A stretch of DNA of 64,000 nt, from contig DDTJ01000108.1 in NCBI GenBank assembly GCA_002344525.1, positions 21,860 to 85,859 of the forward strand, given 5' to 3'. Made by a program: the position numbers and the translations under genes. This stretch comes from Akkermansiaceae bacterium UBA2367. Its GTDB lineage: Bacteria; Verrucomicrobiota; Verrucomicrobiia; Verrucomicrobiales; DEV007. The notes beneath the pieces were generated by a model that made no database searches, was not told the origin of the DNA, and saw nothing but the letters and a program-made list of their open reading frames with translations. Positions 52,824 through 61,621 of this stretch are shown piece after piece. The stretch's first letter is position 1; every line of letters starts with the position of its first letter.

Positions 52824-55265
52824 TCACCGATACTCCAGCCAAGCCGTCGCGGTGGCGGCGGCCTCGCTGCGGAAGCGCACCCAGTAGGCCTGGTAGCCCT
52901 CGGGGAAGACGTGCTTCTCCTCCCGTCCCGCAGCCAAGTCGAATTCGCGGTAGACGACCCAGTCGCCCATTCCGGTGAGATCGACCTCGACGGCGATCCT
53001 CGTCGCGGCGTCGGCGGAAAGGGTCAATTCCTTCCGGTCGTATCCGGTCATGAGATAGGGGTCGGAGACCTCGCCCGCCTTCACTGGCGCGTCCTTCCAC
53101 GGGCCGCCCGAGCCGACGGGCTTGCCGAGTTCCCAGAGGTCGTCGATGGCCCCGACCCAAAGCCCGGTCTTGCCGTCACTGCTGCGGATGAGGTGGCGGT
53201 TGTCCCCCGCCGCCGCGAGATCGACGCCGGAGACGACGAGAAGGCCGCGGTAGCTGCCATAGTCGGCGAGACGCAGCCCGTGCGTCGCCACGGGCCGGAC
53301 ACGGCTGAATCCTCCGGCGTTCTCGGCGGGCAGTTCGAAAAAGGTGCCGTGGCAGTTGAAGAGGTCGCGCTCGGTGGCGACCTCGCGGCAGAGGCGCTCG
53401 CGTCCGAGCGGGCCTTCGGCGTCGTAGGCGGCGGAGCCGCGCGGGAGGCGGTAGCGGCGGCCCGCGTCGTCGAGGTAGAGGACGGAGGCGGCGTCGAGCT
53501 CGATCACGCCCTCGCGCGAGGGGATCGCGGCGTGCTCCTCCAGCCAAGCGAGTTCCTCGGCGTTGTCGTCGGGGGTCAGTTCCATCGCTTCGGACAGGGT
53601 GTAGAGGCCGAGCGAACCCTGTTCGGTCCGCGCCGCGAAATGGAAGGTGCGCTTGTTTTCGCCACGCGCCCGGATGACGCCGCCGGAGACCGTTCCGGAC
53701 GGCGCGGACGAGGCGGGGACCAGCCCGGCGAATTTCGCGGGCAGGGCGCTCGCGGCGGGTCGCGCGTCGGCGTCGGCATTGGTGAAGGCGGCGGTCAATC
53801 CCTCGACGGCGGCGGAGGGCGAAAGACGCACCCAGACTCCGGGATCGGCGTCCTCGAAGGAGGTCCACACGTATCCGTCCGGCGGCAGGGCGACGGTCCT
53901 CAGCGGCTGCCAGTCGCCTTTTCCATCGCGGTCGATCTCGATGGAGACGACCGCCTCGGCCCCACCACTCTGGGCGAGATGCAAGGCGCGGTTTTTCAGC
54001 CCGCCGAAGAGGTAGGGATCGGATTTCGCCCCGGCGGCGACGTCCTCGTGCAGCCAAACCGCTCCGCGACCGATGACGGGTCCGATCCGGTCGAGGCGCT
54101 GCGGCTCGACGAACCAGAGATTCGACTGCGACTGCGGCGCGGCGATCTCGCCTTTCGCCTTGCGCTTGTTCAGGAATTCGCTGTTCGCGGTGTCGTCGCA
54201 ACCGAAGACGACGCGGTCCTGCCATTTGCAGAAATCGCCGATCACTTTCAGATAGCTCGAACGCGGGGCGATCCCCGAGGTGTCGGCGAGGGAGAAGCCT
54301 TTCGGAAAGCGCCAAAACATCCCATGCATGGTCATGAGGAGGTCGTCGCCCTCGCCGATCTCGCGGATTCGGGGCCACTCGGTGTTCCAGCCGTGGGCGC
54401 CGTCGTAGCTGTGGCTCGCCTTGGGCAGGCGGAAGGTGTGCCAGCCGCCGCCATCGCGGAGCATGAGGAGGAGGGACTTCGCGTCCCAGCCGATGCTCCA
54501 GATCGGGTCGGTCGCGGGGTTGCCGTTGCCGAAAATGCCGCCGGGGCCGGTCACCTCGGTGAACTGGTTGCGCCGCACGACTTTCCAGTCCCGCCCGTCC
54601 CACTCCGCGAGCGCGCCCGAGGGCACGAAGGGATCGCGACGCGCCTCGGGCGAGTTCTCGCCGTTGTTCGCGTAGACGAGCACGCCTTGGCCGGAGTAGA
54701 GGCCCTTGCCATGGTAGCCGGGCAGGTCGGCCTTGGGTCCGGGGGTCTTGATTTGCTCGTCGAGGTAGAGGGTGGTGACGGCGAGTGTCTTCACGTCGAT
54801 CTCGTAGAAGGCCTCCTCCATCGAGGCGCAGTAGATCTTGCCCGCCGGGTCGAGGAGGTGCCGCGCGTTCCCGGTGGGACGCCCGAACATCTGCGCGTAG
54901 GGGATCGTGCGGACAGTGCCGTCCTCGCCAATGGCGTAGGGGCCGATGAAGAGCTGGCCGGACTCGCGGTGGACCATGCGGTTCGCCGGGGTGCCGCCGA
55001 CGGATTCGGACCGCACGGTGAGGACGAGGTCGGGGGAGATCTCGTAGAGCTTGTCCGAAGAGCCGGTGGGCTTGTGCGGCGCGTAGGTGATCGCCCAGAG
55101 CCGCCCCGCCCACGGTACGACGGCTCCGGTGCCGCATTCGTGCTCGTCGTTGAAAAAGGAGAGATGCGGGTAGATGCCGCTCCAGGACTCCCCGGCGCGG
55201 GAATGGGGGGAAAGGAGGAGGGGCACGGCGGCGAGCGCCGCAAGGGCGGGGGCGAGGGGTTTCAT
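52824..55265 (-). CDS. Large secreted protein of unknown function, 813 residues
   Basis: The start at 55265 gives a signal peptide (APALAALAAVPLLLSPHSRA). Residues 25-400 have repeated short strand and turn patterns typical of a beta-propeller (RLWAITYAPHKPTGSSDKLY, GTVRTIPYAQMFGRP, GKGLYSGQGVLVYANNGE). Two similar beta blocks follow; SDPYLFGGLKNRALHLAQSG and SDPYLMTGYDRKELTLSADA are clear internal repeats about 320 residues apart, each leading to an EIDRDGKGDW / EVDLTGMGDW phrase. No enzymatic motif seen. It is divergent from the histidine kinase gene. Confidence 0.75.
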   Translation of the reverse strand: MKPLAPALAALAAVPLLLSPHSRAGESWSGIYPHLSFFNDEHECGTGAVVPWAGRLWAITYAPHKPTGSSDKLYEISPDLVLTVRSESVGGTPANRMVHRESGQLFIGPYAIGEDGTVRTIPYAQMFGRPTGNARHLLDPAGKIYCASMEEAFYEIDVKTLAVTTLYLDEQIKTPGPKADLPGYHGKGLYSGQGVLVYANNGENSPEARRDPFVPSGALAEWDGRDWKVVRRNQFTEVTGPGGIFGNGNPATDPIWSIGWDAKSLLLMLRDGGGWHTFRLPKASHSYDGAHGWNTEWPRIREIGEGDDLLMTMHGMFWRFPKGFSLADTSGIAPRSSYLKVIGDFCKWQDRVVFGCDDTANSEFLNKRKAKGEIAAPQSQSNLWFVEPQRLDRIGPVIGRGAVWLHEDVAAGAKSDPYLFGGLKNRALHLAQSGGAEAVVSIEIDRDGKGDWQPLRTVALPPDGYVWTSFEDADPGVWVRLSPSAAVEGLTAAFTNADADARPAASALPAKFAGLVPASSAPSGTVSGGVIRARGENKRTFHFAARTEQGSLGLYTLSEAMELTPDDNAEELAWLEEHAAIPSREGVIELDAASVLYLDDAGRRYRLPRGSAAYDAEGPLGRERLCREVATERDLFNCHGTFFELPAENAGGFSRVRPVATHGLRLADYGSYRGLLVVSGVDLAAAGDNRHLIRSSDGKTGLWVGAIDDLWELGKPVGSGGPWKDAPVKAGEVSDPYLMTGYDRKELTLSADAATRIAVEVDLTGMGDWVVYREFDLAAGREEKHVFPEGYQAYWVRFRSEAAATATAWLEYR

Positions 55266-55380
55266 CGGGATGAGGGGATCTGCGATCCATGGAAAGAGTC
55301 CCCGATCCGACTTTTTGGACAAGTCCGGATTGGAGCCCCGGAGCCACCCCTTGCGGGAGTGGTGCAGAGGAGTGGAATGG

Positions 55381-55447
55381 CCGCTTTTCTCTAAATTTCA
55401 GAAAATTAGGTCTTGTTTAATTATGGTTTTAATGAAAATTATGGATA
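55381..55447 (+). promoter_or_regulatory. AT-rich upstream region of the histidine kinase gene
   Basis: This is the most AT-rich stretch in the window (about 70 bases), directly before the kinase start. It has a -35-like TTGTTT at 55413 and several -10-like hexamers, none at ideal spacing. No Shine-Dalgarno sequence precedes the ATG at 55448, so the message may be leaderless or AT-driven. The exact start site is not defined. Confidence 0.4.
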
Positions 55448-56938
55448 ATGTTATTCCGAAACCCTCAATCTCTTCCGAAGCTCGACCCCACCCAGCTTCG
55501 GAAGGCGACCGCTCCCATCGCCGTCCGCCCGGTGATGCCCGGTGTGCCTCCCGCTCTGGCTGTTTGGAATGGCGACGCCGCGGAGACGATCCGGCAGCTT
55601 GAGAGAATCGTGTCCGACTTCACGATCCAATATCCGAGCCACACCCAGCGCATCCCCTTGCCGCAGCCGGGCGAGCACCCTCTGATCGCCTTCGTCCGCT
55701 CCATGGCCGCGTCAATGGCCGCGAAGCAGGAGCGGCTCGAGAAGCTGAACCAGGAGATGATCGAGGCGGCGAAGGAGAAGGAGCGCTTTTTCGCGAACAT
55801 GAGCCACGAGGTGCGCACCCCGATGAACGGCATCTTCGGGATGGTGAACCTGCTCCTCGAAATGGACCTCGACCCCGTGCAGCGCGAGCATCTGGAGACG
55901 ATCCACAGCTCCAGCGAATCGCTCCTGAACATCCTCGACGACATCCTCGACTACGCGAAGCTCAACGCGAAGGCGATGCCGCTGAAGCCCCGCCCCTTCG
56001 AGCTGGAGAGGCTCATCCGCGAAGTCCTCCTCGTCTACAAGGCCAACGCCGACTCGCGCGGCATCCATCTCAGCGCGACGATCTGCGAAAAGCTCCCCGA
56101 GACTTTCGTCGCCGACGACCTCCGTCTCAAGCAAGTGCTCTCGAACCTGACCAGCAACGCGATCAAGTTCACCGACGCCGGCGAGGTCTCGGTGACGGTG
56201 CAGGGCCATCGCACAGCGGGGCGCCACCAGCTCCTCTTCCGCGTCCTCGATACCGGCATCGGGATCGGCGAGGCGTCCGGCGCGACCCTCTTCGCCCCCT
56301 TCCGCCAGATCGACCTGGAGCGCCCCCGCAGCCACAGCGGCACCGGTCTCGGCCTCGCCATCTCGAAGAACGTCGTCGAGTTGATGGGAGGGAGGATCTG
56401 GTTCGAAAGCGAACCCGGCGTCGGCACCAGCTTCTTCTTCACCATCGACTGCGAGCCGGCCGGGGAGGAGGAGGCCGACTTCGTCCGCCGCACCGCCCTC
56501 CCCTCCCCCGAGGCCGCCGCCGAGCGCGAAGGCGGACGGACCCGCGTTCTCCTCGTCGAGGACAACTACGTTAACCAAAAGGTCGCCCGCCTCACCTTGG
56601 AGCAGCTCGGCTGCGACGTCACCCTCGCCTCGGACGGGCGTGAAGCCGTGGACCTCGCCGAGGGTCCCCTGCCCTTCGACCTCATCCTCATGGACGTGAA
56701 CATGCCCGTGATGGACGGCTTCGCGGCCACCTCCGCGATCCGCCGCCTCGACCACCGCAACGCCTCGGCCCCCATCGTCGCGATGACGGGCATGGTCTTC
56801 GACGAGGACCGCGAGCGCTGCTTCGCCGTCGGGATGAACGACGTCATCGCGAAGCCCTTCTCCCTCCAAGACTTGCGCCGCCGCCTCACCGATCTCCAAG
56901 CCGGGGCCGGACGCGAGGAGGTCGCGCTGGTCTCGTGA
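55448..56938 (+). CDS. Hybrid histidine kinase, soluble, with receiver domain
   Basis: A 496-residue two-component sensor without membrane segments. An N-terminal region of about 100 residues has no known sensor motif. The H-box is His120 in ANMSHEVRTPMNGIFGMVN. The ATPase domain has N-box SNLTSNAIKFTDAGEV, G1 DTGIGI and G2 GTGLGLAISKN. A receiver domain follows, with Asp416 in LILMDVNMPVMDG and the late Lys in DVIAKPFSL. It therefore phosphorylates its own receiver, probably passing phosphate to a phosphotransfer protein. No such partner or separate regulator is in the window. Signal is unknown. Confidence 0.93.
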   Translation: MLFRNPQSLPKLDPTQLRKATAPIAVRPVMPGVPPALAVWNGDAAETIRQLERIVSDFTIQYPSHTQRIPLPQPGEHPLIAFVRSMAASMAAKQERLEKLNQEMIEAAKEKERFFANMSHEVRTPMNGIFGMVNLLLEMDLDPVQREHLETIHSSSESLLNILDDILDYAKLNAKAMPLKPRPFELERLIREVLLVYKANADSRGIHLSATICEKLPETFVADDLRLKQVLSNLTSNAIKFTDAGEVSVTVQGHRTAGRHQLLFRVLDTGIGIGEASGATLFAPFRQIDLERPRSHSGTGLGLAISKNVVELMGGRIWFESEPGVGTSFFFTIDCEPAGEEEADFVRRTALPSPEAAAEREGGRTRVLLVEDNYVNQKVARLTLEQLGCDVTLASDGREAVDLAEGPLPFDLILMDVNMPVMDGFAATSAIRRLDHRNASAPIVAMTGMVFDEDRERCFAVGMNDVIAKPFSLQDLRRRLTDLQAGAGREEVALVS

Positions 56939-56951
56939 GGCCCTGCGGCGT

Positions 56952-57812
56952 TCACTCCCGCCGCCACCCCGCGATCTCGCCGAGGGAAAACCCGAGGTCG
57001 AGGGAGCCGTCGAGCGCCGCCGCCCGCTCGCGCAATTCCTCCACGCCCGGAGCGGGGCCGTCGCGTGTGGCGATCACGACGAGATTTCCAGTCCCCGGCA
57101 CCGGGAACGACGCCGTGCCGGGAAACACCGCCCGGATCGCCGCGAGATCCTCCGGCGTGCCCGGATCGGCCCCGATCAGATTGAACGCGACGACCCCGCC
57201 GGGCGCGAGATGCTCCCGCAGGGTCGCGAGAAAGTCCCGCGTCTTCAGCCGCGCCGTCCTCTCCCCGAGCTCCGGCGCACGAAGGAAGGCGTCCAGATAG
57301 ATCGCATCGAACGCGCCGTGGCCGGAGCGGAAGAACTCGAACGCGTCGGCGGTGTGCAGCCGCGTTCCCGGACCAGGCACGACACCGAAAGCCTCCGTCG
57401 CGAGCCGCACCACGACCGGGTCGATCTCCACCGCCTCCACCACCGTTCCGGGGAATTTCTCACGCAGGAAGCGCACCATGCCCCCGCCGCCGAGCCCGAC
57501 GACCAGGACCCTCTCCTGCGGATGCCGGAAAAGCAGGCTCGCGAAGAGGGCTCGCGTGTAGCCGAGCCGCAAGGTGCCCGGAGCGGCGAGATCGAGGGAC
57601 GACTGGCATTGCTCCGCCCCGTCCTCGTCGACGAAGAGCAGGCTGCGCACCGTGCCCCGCCCGCGCACGCGGATGTGGGAGAAGGCGGATCGCTCCTCGT
57701 GGAGGACCGGGCCGTAGCGGGTCTCCACCGAGGGGGAGGCAAACCGCCACGAGAAGTGGACGACGCCACCGATGAGCAGCGAGAGGAGGAGGGCGAGAGG
57801 GAGGGGTTTCAC
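56952..57812 (-). CDS. Spermidine synthase-like methyltransferase-fold protein
   Basis: A 286-residue protein. A GTG at 57812 starts a hydrophobic lead (KPLPLALLLSLLIGGVVHFS) that anchors or exports it, unlike cytosolic SpeE. The Rossmann core has the SAM-type nucleotide loop RVLVVGLGGGGMVRFLREKF, then VVEAVEIDPVVVRLATEAFG and a DAFEFF motif. The aminopropyl-binding Asp is likely within FDAIYLDAFLRAPE. The family annotates as spermidine synthase or as a fused membrane variant. The longer frame upstream has no family match and enters the 74 bp repeat. Confidence 0.78.
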   Translation of the reverse strand: MKPLPLALLLSLLIGGVVHFSWRFASPSVETRYGPVLHEERSAFSHIRVRGRGTVRSLLFVDEDGAEQCQSSLDLAAPGTLRLGYTRALFASLLFRHPQERVLVVGLGGGGMVRFLREKFPGTVVEAVEIDPVVVRLATEAFGVVPGPGTRLHTADAFEFFRSGHGAFDAIYLDAFLRAPELGERTARLKTRDFLATLREHLAPGGVVAFNLIGADPGTPEDLAAIRAVFPGTASFPVPGTGNLVVIATRDGPAPGVEELRERAAALDGSLDLGFSLGEIAGWRRE

Positions 57813-57957
57813 GGCGGACCCCCAGCATAGGCACCGCTCCCCTTCGCGGCAAGCGTTCGCCCCCTCCACAGGCTTGCGGGGACACGGGCTTTCGTTACCG
57901 CTGTTTGCGGTCCATTCCAGCAAAAATGACGGGTGGGCGTGGAAGAACGCGCCAGCG

Positions 57958-58031
57958 CTGTAGCCAGCCTCACTGAGGCCGGATCGGACCTCCAAACGAC
58001 GTTCGACCGAGGTCGATGCCCCCGGCTACAG
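57958..58031 (+). repeat. 74 bp two-hairpin repeat, copy B
   Basis: Same layout as copy A (38053-38126): CTGTAGC at one end, CTACAG at the other, with the central CGGATCGGAC and CGACGTTCGACCGAGGTC strings conserved. The left hairpin loop is CTCACTGAG; the right hairpin is weaker, with GATGCCCCCGG. It lies between a small secreted-protein gene and the spermidine-synthase-like gene, both minus strand. Confidence 0.88.
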
Positions 58032-58082
58032 ATCCAGCGTCGGACCATCTTCGGACGCTTCGATGGACGTCCGTCCCCCTGC

Positions 58083-58631
58083 TCACTGCACGAACGGACT
58101 CGCGACGAAGGCGTCGAAAGCCTCTCTCATCGCCTCGACGGATTTCGTCGGGCCGGTGAGCTTGAGGAAGACGGCGCCCTGCTCGCTCGGAAGGATGGCG
58201 GCGAGCATGGTGGTGTCCGGCTTGGGGGTCTTCGGGCCGCCGGAGAAGGGCCCGGCTCCGGCCATGGTGTCCAGGAAGGTGCCCTTGGCAGTGAGCAGGG
58301 TCACCTTTTTCCCGCCCATCTCCTTCTCCTCGACCTTCGATTCGGGTGCGCCCTCGAACTGGCCGAGCCAGCGGTCGATGTTCGCCTGGATGCCGCCACC
58401 GCCTCCGGCGCCGAAGAAGAAGATGACGAGTTCGATATCCTCGAGGCTCTCGTCCTCGTGATCGTAGAGGAACTGCCCGGCGCGCATCGAGCTGGCGGCC
58501 TGCTGGCGGACCCAAGGCTTGCCGTAGGTGAAGGTGAATTCGCTGACCTTGATGCTGTCCTCCTCGGCGCGGAGCGAGGCGGAGGGGCTGAGCAGCAGGG
58601 CGGCGGCGAGAAGGGCGAGGGTGGCTTTCAT
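58083..58631 (-). CDS. Small secreted protein of unknown function
   Basis: A 182-residue protein. ATG at 58631 starts a signal peptide (KATLALLAAALLLSPSASLR). The mature chain has KVSEFTFTYGKPWVRQQAAS, IQANIDRWLGQFEGAPES and an FFFGAGGGGGI run of small residues, and ends ESVEAMREAFDAFVASP-like. I do not recognise a family. The 74 bp repeat follows within 60 bases. Confidence 0.72.
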   Translation of the reverse strand: MKATLALLAAALLLSPSASLRAEEDSIKVSEFTFTYGKPWVRQQAASSMRAGQFLYDHEDESLEDIELVIFFFGAGGGGGIQANIDRWLGQFEGAPESKVEEKEMGGKKVTLLTAKGTFLDTMAGAGPFSGGPKTPKPDTTMLAAILPSEQGAVFLKLTGPTKSVEAMREAFDAFVASPFVQ

Positions 58632-58697
58632 GGCGTGGACCATAGACGAGGGCGGGGGCGGATTCAATGCCGGATCGCGGGTGCCGACAAGCGACCG

Positions 58698-59312
58698 TCA
58701 ACGGGCCACCTCGCGCCGCGCCACCTCCTTCGCGATGCCCTCCACCGCCTTCGGCATCGACGTTTTCATCCCCGCCTTCACGATCACCTGGGGGGCGAAG
58801 AGGCCCGCGTCGATGTGCAGCGCGTAGACCACGAGGCAGGTTCCAGGCATGGGGCCGTCGAAGATCCACCAGGCACCCTCGACATCTTTCAACTCCCCTC
58901 CGGCGTACGTGAAGTCGGCTCGCGTCATCGGCTGGAGAACGTGGCGGAGGCGGTAGCGGTAGGAGCCCTTCGGCCCGCCCACGCGGGTGCGCTGCTCCAC
59001 GAGGATCTCGTTGCCTTGGCTCTCCAGAACTTTCGATTCGAGGACGCCGTCGAGAAAATCGGCGGCCTTCTCCTTGTCGTGGATCGTCTCCCAGATCGTC
59101 TCGCGGCTCCCCCGGATGAGCCGGGCCACGGTCACGAAACGCGCGTCCCTCGTGGAGGCGGTCTCGTCGGGCCGATGGTCGAGGACGAGGCATTCGCCCG
59201 CCGCGAGGCGCTTCGATTTCGCTTCCCCGAAGGCGGGAGGCGCGTCCGCCCCTGCGAACGCACGCGAAAGGGCGAGGGAGGAAAGGAGCAGGAACGGGAG
59301 GAAGGGGCGCAT
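58698..59312 (-). CDS. Secreted SRPBCC/START-like lipid-binding protein
   Basis: A 204-residue protein with a signal peptide (RPFLPFLLLSSLALSRAFAG). The body reads like the SRPBCC/polyketide cyclase fold: VARLIRGSRETIWETIHDKE, then KVLESQGNEILVEQRTRVG, YRYRLRHVLQPMTRADF, and CLVVYALHIDAGLFAPQVI before a long C-terminal helix. These domains bind hydrophobic ligands. Ligand and partner are unknown. The 66-base gap to the previous minus-strand gene suggests shared transcription. Confidence 0.75.
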   Translation of the reverse strand: MRPFLPFLLLSSLALSRAFAGADAPPAFGEAKSKRLAAGECLVLDHRPDETASTRDARFVTVARLIRGSRETIWETIHDKEKAADFLDGVLESKVLESQGNEILVEQRTRVGGPKGSYRYRLRHVLQPMTRADFTYAGGELKDVEGAWWIFDGPMPGTCLVVYALHIDAGLFAPQVIVKAGMKTSMPKAVEGIAKEVARREVAR

Positions 59313-59430
59313 CGACACTTCTCCCACTCTTGCCCCGAGCGGAGGCTTTCGTCGAGATCATTTCCCGCCGGGATCGCGATTCCGTTGACGCGGCCGCCGC
59401 CACGTCGGAAATTCCACGTTCTTTCCCGCC

Positions 59431-59895
59431 ATGGACAAAGCCCGTCTCGTCGCCGCGCTCGTCGCGGAACTCCGCCGCCGCTACGACCGCGCCATCGCCG
59501 CCCTCTCCGGCGCGCACGAGGCCGCTACTGGCGCGGACACAAAGGCGGAGAACAAATACGACACCCGCGGCTTGGAGGCCTCCTACCTCGCCGCGGGCCA
59601 GGCTGGGCAAGCCGACGATCTGCTGCGTGCGATCCACGCGGTCGAGAGCTTCGACTTCCCCGAGTTCGACCTCGACGATCCCATCGCCCCCGGTGCTCTC
59701 GTCGAGACGGAGCAGGAAGGGGAAATCCGGCATTACCTCCTCTCTCCAGCCGGGGGCGGCATCGTCCTCGACGACGGGCAGGGCGGGAGCGTCACCGTGC
59801 TCGGTCCCGCCTCACCCCTGGCGGAGAGGCTGACGGGGCGGAAATCGGGGGACATCCTCGCCGATCCCGGGATTTTCGTGTTGGAGGTGTTTTGA
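59431..59895 (+). CDS. GreA/GreB C-terminal-like elongation factor domain protein
   Basis: A 154-residue protein. The motif ENKYDTRGLEASYLAAGQAG is typical of small GreA/B-related proteins, and the C-terminal half (VTVLGPASPLAERLTGRKSG) follows the FKBP-like Gre C-domain, which binds near the RNA polymerase secondary channel. The N-terminal coiled-coil hairpin with its acidic tip is reduced, so transcript-cleavage stimulation is doubtful. No signal peptide. The converging AlgH gene ends 10 bases downstream. Confidence 0.75.
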   Translation: MDKARLVAALVAELRRRYDRAIAALSGAHEAATGADTKAENKYDTRGLEASYLAAGQAGQADDLLRAIHAVESFDFPEFDLDDPIAPGALVETEQEGEIRHYLLSPAGGGIVLDDGQGGSVTVLGPASPLAERLTGRKSGDILADPGIFVLEVF

Positions 59896-59905
59896 GCGAC
59901 GGACC

Positions 59906-60520
59906 TCAATTCAGCCAAAAATTGTCCGGCTCGTCCGCGACGAGCTTGTGCCAAGGGCCCAGCCCGCGCAGGAGATCCTTCCAGAGGTGGTCGGTGCTGC
60001 CGAGGTCGATCACGGCTCTCTCGGGCCGATGGGTGATCCAAGCCTTCCTCTCCAACTCGTCCTCAAGCTGCCCGCCCGTCCAGCCCGAATAGCCGACGAA
60101 GGCGCGGATCTGGAAGCCCTCCATCTGGTGCATCACCGCCTCCTGCGCCGAGAGATGGGTCACGTATTGGAGCCGGTCCTCGCCCTCGGACCAGCCCAAC
60201 GCGGAGAAGGCGAGGTGCTCCGTGCTCATGGGGCCGCCCATGAAGACCGGCGTGGCGGCGAGCCGTTTGTGAACGTCTCCCGGCAGGATGTCCCTGTCGA
60301 GGAGATCGCCGACGCGCTTGCCGATGGGGCGGTTGAGGATGTAGCCGAAGGCCCCTTGCTTCAAGCTGTGCTCGGTGAGGAGGAGAACGCTGCGGAAGAA
60401 AGTCGGCTCGCGCAGGCTCGGATCGGCGAGGATGAGGCTGCCCTTGAGCGATTCGTTCTCTGGTCCGTCCGGTGGCATCGGCAGGGGCGCGTCCGCGCCC
60501 GTGAAACGAGCCTCGGACAA
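59906..60520 (-). CDS. YqgE/AlgH family protein (UPF0301)
   Basis: A 204-residue conserved cytoplasmic protein. It matches YqgE/AlgH in KGSLILADPSLREPTFFRSV, LLLTEHSLKQGAFGYILNRP and IRAFVGYSGWTGGQLEDELE. The family is widespread; AlgH was linked to alginate regulation in Pseudomonas, but a defined reaction is not established. It is divergent from trpD. Confidence 0.9.
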   Translation of the reverse strand: MSEARFTGADAPLPMPPDGPENESLKGSLILADPSLREPTFFRSVLLLTEHSLKQGAFGYILNRPIGKRVGDLLDRDILPGDVHKRLAATPVFMGGPMSTEHLAFSALGWSEGEDRLQYVTHLSAQEAVMHQMEGFQIRAFVGYSGWTGGQLEDELERKAWITHRPERAVIDLGSTDHLWKDLLRGLGPWHKLVADEPDNFWLN

Positions 60521-60567
60521 AAGTTGCGGGTTGGCAACCGGGAAGCGACGGTGTTCACTGCCCGACC

Positions 60568-61611
60568 ATGGAAGAACTGATCGAAGCCACTATCGAGGGA
60601 GAGCTCCCGCCCGAACGCATCACCGGGCCGGACGGAGCTGTCGCCGCCTTGCTCGACCCGTCGATCGCGCCGGGGTGGAAGGGGGCCTTCCTCTCCGCCC
60701 TCACCGACCGGGGGGAGACTCCGGCCGAGATCGGGGCCTTCGCCTCCGCCTTCCTGGAGCGCGCCGTCGCGCCCTCCCTCGACCGCGACGCCGTCGGCAG
60801 ACCCCTCCTCGACGTCTGCGGCACCGGCGGCGACAAGCTGGGCCTCTTCAACGTCTCGACCGGAGCCGTCTTCGTCCTCGCCGCCTGCGGCGTCGCGGTG
60901 GTGAAGCACGGCAACCGCGGCATCACCTCGCCGAGCGGGGGCGCGGACGTGCTGGAGGCCCTCGGCGTCCGCATCGACCTGCCACCGCAGGATTTCGGGC
61001 GCTGCCTCGCCGAGGTCGGGGCGGGCTTCCTCTTCGCCCCGCTCTACCATCCCGCTTTCAAAATCGTGGCCCCCATCCGCAAGCATCTCGCGGAGTGGGG
61101 AAAGCGCACCGTCTTCAACCTCCTCGGCCCACTCCTCAATCCGGCGAGGCCCGAATACCAACTGATCGGCGTCTTCGATCCGGCGGTCGGTCCGGCCTTC
61201 GCGAGGATCCTGCCACAACTCGGTCGCGAGTCGGCCTGGGTCGTGCATGGCCGCACTGAGGATGGCCTCGGCATGGACGAGATCTCCACCCTCGGCCCCA
61301 CGACGATGTGGAAAACGTCGTCACCCGACCCTGTCGAGTCCACCATCGAACCCTCTTCCCTCGGTTTCGCCCCGGCGACGACGGGGGATCTGGCAGGCGG
61401 TGGCGCGGCGGAGAACGCGACCGTTCTCACCGCGATCCTTGAGGGTGCCGAGCGTGGCCCGAAACGCGACATCGTCGTCCTCAACGCCGCCGCCGGGCTC
61501 GTCGTCGCGGGAATCGCCGCGGACTTGCCCGAGGGGATCGCCCGCGCCGGGGAGGCGCTCGATTCCGGAGCCGCCCTCGCCGTGCTGGAGCGCTGGCGGA
61601 ATTTCGTTTGA
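60568..61611 (+). CDS. trpD: Anthranilate phosphoribosyltransferase
   Basis: TrpD joins anthranilate and PRPP in tryptophan synthesis. The 347-residue enzyme has the PRPP-binding loop VCGTGGDKLGLFNVSTG, the motif KHGNRGITSPSGGADVLE, the DE-type pair in GLGMDEISTLG, and HPAFKIVAPIRKHLAEWGKR with TVFNLLGPLLNPARP. All belong to the glycosyltransferase family 3 fold. It stands alone, with no trpE, trpG or trpC nearby. The stop is 10 bases before the FG-GAP gene. Confidence 0.96.
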   Translation: MEELIEATIEGELPPERITGPDGAVAALLDPSIAPGWKGAFLSALTDRGETPAEIGAFASAFLERAVAPSLDRDAVGRPLLDVCGTGGDKLGLFNVSTGAVFVLAACGVAVVKHGNRGITSPSGGADVLEALGVRIDLPPQDFGRCLAEVGAGFLFAPLYHPAFKIVAPIRKHLAEWGKRTVFNLLGPLLNPARPEYQLIGVFDPAVGPAFARILPQLGRESAWVVHGRTEDGLGMDEISTLGPTTMWKTSSPDPVESTIEPSSLGFAPATTGDLAGGGAAENATVLTAILEGAERGPKRDIVVLNAAAGLVVAGIAADLPEGIARAGEALDSGAALAVLERWRNFV

Positions 61612-61621
61612 CCCTGACCCG

